Assembly: GCA_018667205.1 (NCBI GenBank)
Contig: JABIVN010000436.1
Coordinates: 1 to 8,068, forward strand
Length of the DNA stretch: 8,068 bases
Reading direction: 5' to 3'
DNA from: Gammaproteobacteria bacterium
GTDB taxonomy: Bacteria; Pseudomonadota; Gammaproteobacteria; Pseudomonadales; Azotimanducaceae
Within the stretch, counting starts at the first letter, position 1. The number at the start of each line of letters is the position of its first letter. The position numbers and the translations under genes were made by a program. Below the pieces are notes generated by a model. That model did no database searches. It was given only the letters and a program-made list of their open reading frames with translations, and had not been told where the DNA came from. Of the stretch, positions 5,839-8,068 are shown piece after piece.

Positions 5839-5846
5839 CAGAGATT

Positions 5847-7727
5847 GTGAGTAACCAGAACCGCTTTGATGTGATAGTTGTTGGTGGCGGCCACGCCGGA
5901 ACCGAGGCTGCGCTAGCATCTGCAAGAGCAGGTGCGTCGACACTATTGCTGACACAGAATATTGAAACACTTGGTCAGATGTCCTGTAACCCCGCAATTG
6001 GCGGGATCGGCAAGAGTCATTTGGTCAAAGAAATAGACGCGCTGGGAGGGGCAATGGCGATCGCCGCTGATCGCGCGGGCATTCACTTCCGGGTATTAAA
6101 TTCCAGAAAAGGTCCAGCCGTTAGAGCCACGCGGGCCCAAGCCGATCGGCAATTATACAGAGTGGCCATTCGGCATATCGTTGAAAATCAGCACGGCCTA
6201 TCACTTTTCCAACAATCGGTTGACGATTTACATATTGAAAATGGGCGAGTCACGGGCGTTCTCACCAACATGGGCCTTTCTTTTCACGCGCCGACTGTTG
6301 TGCTGACTGTTGGAACCTTTCTGGGTGGGTTGATCCATGTCGGCATGGACAAGCAAGCTGGTGGTCGAGCAGGCGATGCCCCATCCAATGCCCTCGCAGA
6401 CAGGCTGCGGGAATTACCATTTACAGTCGACCGATTAAAAACAGGAACGCCTCCCAGGATTGATGGCAGGTCTGTTGATTTCAGCGACCTGGAAGAGCAG
6501 CCAGGAGATGAACCAAGACCGACCATGTCTTATTTGTCCTCCCTTGCTGACCACCCCAAACAGGTTTCCTGTCACATCACCCATACGAGCGAAAAAACTC
6601 ACGATATCATCCGCGGCGGATTGGACCGGTCTCCTCTATATTCAGGCGAAATCGAAGGCATCGGGCCTCGCTATTGTCCCTCTATTGAGGACAAGGTGGT
6701 TAGGTTTTCAGATAAAAACTCCCACCAAATTTTTATCGAGCCAGAAGGCCTTGGCACTCATGAACTCTATCCGAACGGAATCAGTACCAGCTTGCCCTAT
6801 GATGTCCAGGTCAATCTGGTTCGCTCCATCGAGGGGTTTGAGAACGCGCACATCACGCGTCCCGGTTATGCCATTGAATATGATTACTTCGAACCCAGGG
6901 AACTCCAACCCAGTCTTGAGACCCGTCACGTGGCAGGGTTGTACTTTGCTGGCCAAATTAATGGCACCACCGGTTATGAAGAAGCCGCGGCCCAAGGATT
7001 AGTGGCAGGCCTTAACGCTGCCAGACAATCGCAGGGTAAAGAACCATGGTGTCCGAAACGTAGTGAAGCTTACATCGGGGTTTTGATTGATGATCTTATT
7101 ACTATGGGAACACGTGAACCTTATCGAATGTTCACATCCCGGGCAGAGTACCGGTTAATATTGAGACAAGATAATGCCGACAGACGTTTGACAGAGATGG
7201 GACGGGAGCTTGGCATCGTGAGCGAAGACCGATGGACCAGGTTCTGCGAAAAACGGAATCGGATCGATCAACTGAGTGATGAAATGAGGGGCCGCTTTGT
7301 CCAACCGGGTAATGCGGGGATTGAAGCCCTGCTCGGGCAAGCCCTCACCAGAGAGTATTCGCTGCACGACCTGGCGAAGCGACCGGAAGTCAAAGTCAGT
7401 GAGTTGCTCAGTACAATCGGTCACGAGAAGCTACCTGATCATGTCACCGAGCAGGTAGAGATTGACAGTAAGTACCAAGGTTATATTGTCAGGCAACTGG
7501 ATGAGATAGCCCGCATTAAGGCGCAGCAAGATTTCCCCCTACCGCTGGATCTTGATTATGCCGTTATTCACGGTCTTTCGAACGAAGTCGTCCAGAAACT
7601 AAATCAGGTGAAACCATCGTCCTTAGGTCAGGCAGGTAGGATATCCGGAGTCACACCAGCAGCGGTTTCTATCCTGTTGGTCCACTTGAAAAAGCAGGGT
7701 AAGATCCCGGTAAGACAAAGCGCCTGA
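5847..7727 (+). CDS. mnmG: tRNA uridine 5-carboxymethylaminomethyl modification enzyme MnmG (GidA)
   Basis: MnmG is the FAD- and NADH-using partner of MnmE in wobble-uridine modification, working as a heterotetramer in the cytoplasm. The 626 residues (629 in E. coli) start [18 protein letters not shown], with the FAD-binding GGGHAG at 13-18. The family signature [18 protein letters not shown] carries Cys47, and [12 protein letters not shown] carries Cys277; both catalytic-site cysteines are retained. [20 protein letters not shown] is the second conserved block, and the helical C-terminal MnmE/tRNA-binding domain is complete. The start is GTG, chosen because it gives the standard family N-terminus and has GAAGGG eight bases upstream. 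The gene lies 93 bases after mnmE, and its TGA overlaps the rsmG ATG by one base. Confidence 0.98.
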   Translation: MSNQNRFDVIVVGGGHAGTEAALASARAGASTLLLTQNIETLGQMSCNPAIGGIGKSHLVKEIDALGGAMAIAADRAGIHFRVLNSRKGPAVRATRAQADRQLYRVAIRHIVENQHGLSLFQQSVDDLHIENGRVTGVLTNMGLSFHAPTVVLTVGTFLGGLIHVGMDKQAGGRAGDAPSNALADRLRELPFTVDRLKTGTPPRIDGRSVDFSDLEEQPGDEPRPTMSYLSSLADHPKQVSCHITHTSEKTHDIIRGGLDRSPLYSGEIEGIGPRYCPSIEDKVVRFSDKNSHQIFIEPEGLGTHELYPNGISTSLPYDVQVNLVRSIEGFENAHITRPGYAIEYDYFEPRELQPSLETRHVAGLYFAGQINGTTGYEEAAAQGLVAGLNAARQSQGKEPWCPKRSEAYIGVLIDDLITMGTREPYRMFTSRAEYRLILRQDNADRRLTEMGRELGIVSEDRWTRFCEKRNRIDQLSDEMRGRFVQPGNAGIEALLGQALTREYSLHDLAKRPEVKVSELLSTIGHEKLPDHVTEQVEIDSKYQGYIVRQLDEIARIKAQQDFPLPLDLDYAVIHGLSNEVVQKLNQVKPSSLGQAGRISGVTPAAVSILLVHLKKQGKIPVRQSA

Positions 7728-8068
7728 TGAAACTCAACGAAAAGATAGAGCGCGGTCTGGTGGCGTTGTCAATTGAGTCTCACGTCAACGTCGTGGAGAA
7801 ACTGGCACAATATCTGGCGCTCATTACTAAATGGAACAAGGTCACCAACCTAACCTCCATCGACAACCCGGAACAGATGGTGGTGATTCATTTACTGGAT
7901 TCTCTTTCCATTCACCCCTATCTTGGTGGTTCTCGGATACTTGACGTAGGCAGTGGTGCCGGTTTGCCAGGTATACCCCTCGCGCTGATCAATGACGATA
8001 AAAAGTTTACGCTACTCGACTCTAACGGGAAGAAAACGCGGTTTATGCTTCAGGTAATCATCGAACTG
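7727..8068 (+). CDS. rsmG: 16S rRNA (guanine527-N7)-methyltransferase RsmG (GidB), 3' end cut by window edge
   Basis: RsmG uses S-adenosylmethionine to methylate N7 of G527 in 16S rRNA; loss of this mark is known to give low-level streptomycin resistance. The 114 codons present run to the window edge; the family is about 205-215 residues, so roughly half is visible. Family features are KWNKVTNLTSI, then HLLDSLS, the SAM-binding loop DVGSGAGLPGIPLAL (from residue 73), and FTLLDSNGKKTRFMLQV. The ATG is embedded in the mnmG stop (TGATG), giving translational coupling. In many bacteria rsmG is followed by parA-parB; that is expected here but lies outside the window. Confidence 0.97.
   Translation, partial: MKLNEKIERGLVALSIESHVNVVEKLAQYLALITKWNKVTNLTSIDNPEQMVVIHLLDSLSIHPYLGGSRILDVGSGAGLPGIPLALINDDKKFTLLDSNGKKTRFMLQVIIEL

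Noticed and set aside
6460..7002. A 180-codon plus-strand frame inside mnmG
   Set aside because: It lies in another frame of a complete, conserved mnmG, and the translation has no recognisable features.
1..8068. A hidden accessory or defence system, mobile element, CRISPR array or tRNA
   Set aside because: Apart from the origin interval and two short spacers, the window is covered by conserved housekeeping genes in a familiar order. I saw no terminal inverted repeats, spaced repeats or tRNA-like folds.

Overview
The window is the chromosomal replication-origin neighbourhood of a gammaproteobacterium. It is divergent around a roughly 600-base non-coding stretch: dnaA reads leftward out of the window, and rpmH-rnpA-yidD-yidC-mnmE-mnmG-rsmG reads rightward. 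An origin placed between dnaA and rpmH is the arrangement known from Pseudomonas and many other gammaproteobacteria, unlike E. coli, where oriC lies elsewhere, beside mnmG (gidA). The YidC C-terminal half and the DnaA sequence look gammaproteobacterial. Base composition is near balanced, with no strong codon anomaly. I cannot name the genus; a free-living, possibly uncultivated lineage is only a guess.

Layout. 1-1290 (minus): dnaA, initiator of replication, 430 codons present, cut by the left edge about a dozen residues before its expected end. 1291-1914: non-coding. It holds the dnaA leader (a tandem T-rich repeat and two small palindromes), then four consensus DnaA boxes (1521-1644), a spacer, a 49-base stretch with only four G/C (1746-1794, candidate unwinding element), and a near-consensus sigma70 promoter for rpmH (1848-1876). 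1915-2049: rpmH. 2095-2478: rnpA. 2475-2720: yidD. 2721-4400: yidC. 4428-5753: mnmE. 5847-7727: mnmG. 7727 to the right edge: rsmG, N-terminal 114 codons.

How the genes work together. DnaA binds the boxes and opens the AT-rich stretch to start replication. The rightward cluster begins with ribosomal protein L34 and the protein part of RNase P (tRNA 5' maturation). It continues with two membrane-insertion factors (YidD, YidC), then the MnmE/MnmG complex that modifies the wobble uridine of certain tRNAs, then the 16S rRNA methyltransferase RsmG. Junctions are tight: rnpA/yidD overlap by 4 bases, yidD/yidC abut, mnmG/rsmG overlap by 1. Only yidC-mnmE (27 bases) and mnmE-mnmG (93 bases) have gaps.

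The gene content is conserved housekeeping, and I found no hidden accessory system, mobile element, CRISPR array or RNA gene. The points that repay a second look are in the non-coding DNA: the symmetric DnaA-box array with a partial 50-base duplication, the absence of GATC in the origin, the repeat-rich dnaA leader, and RNA hairpins at the starts of rnpA and mnmG.
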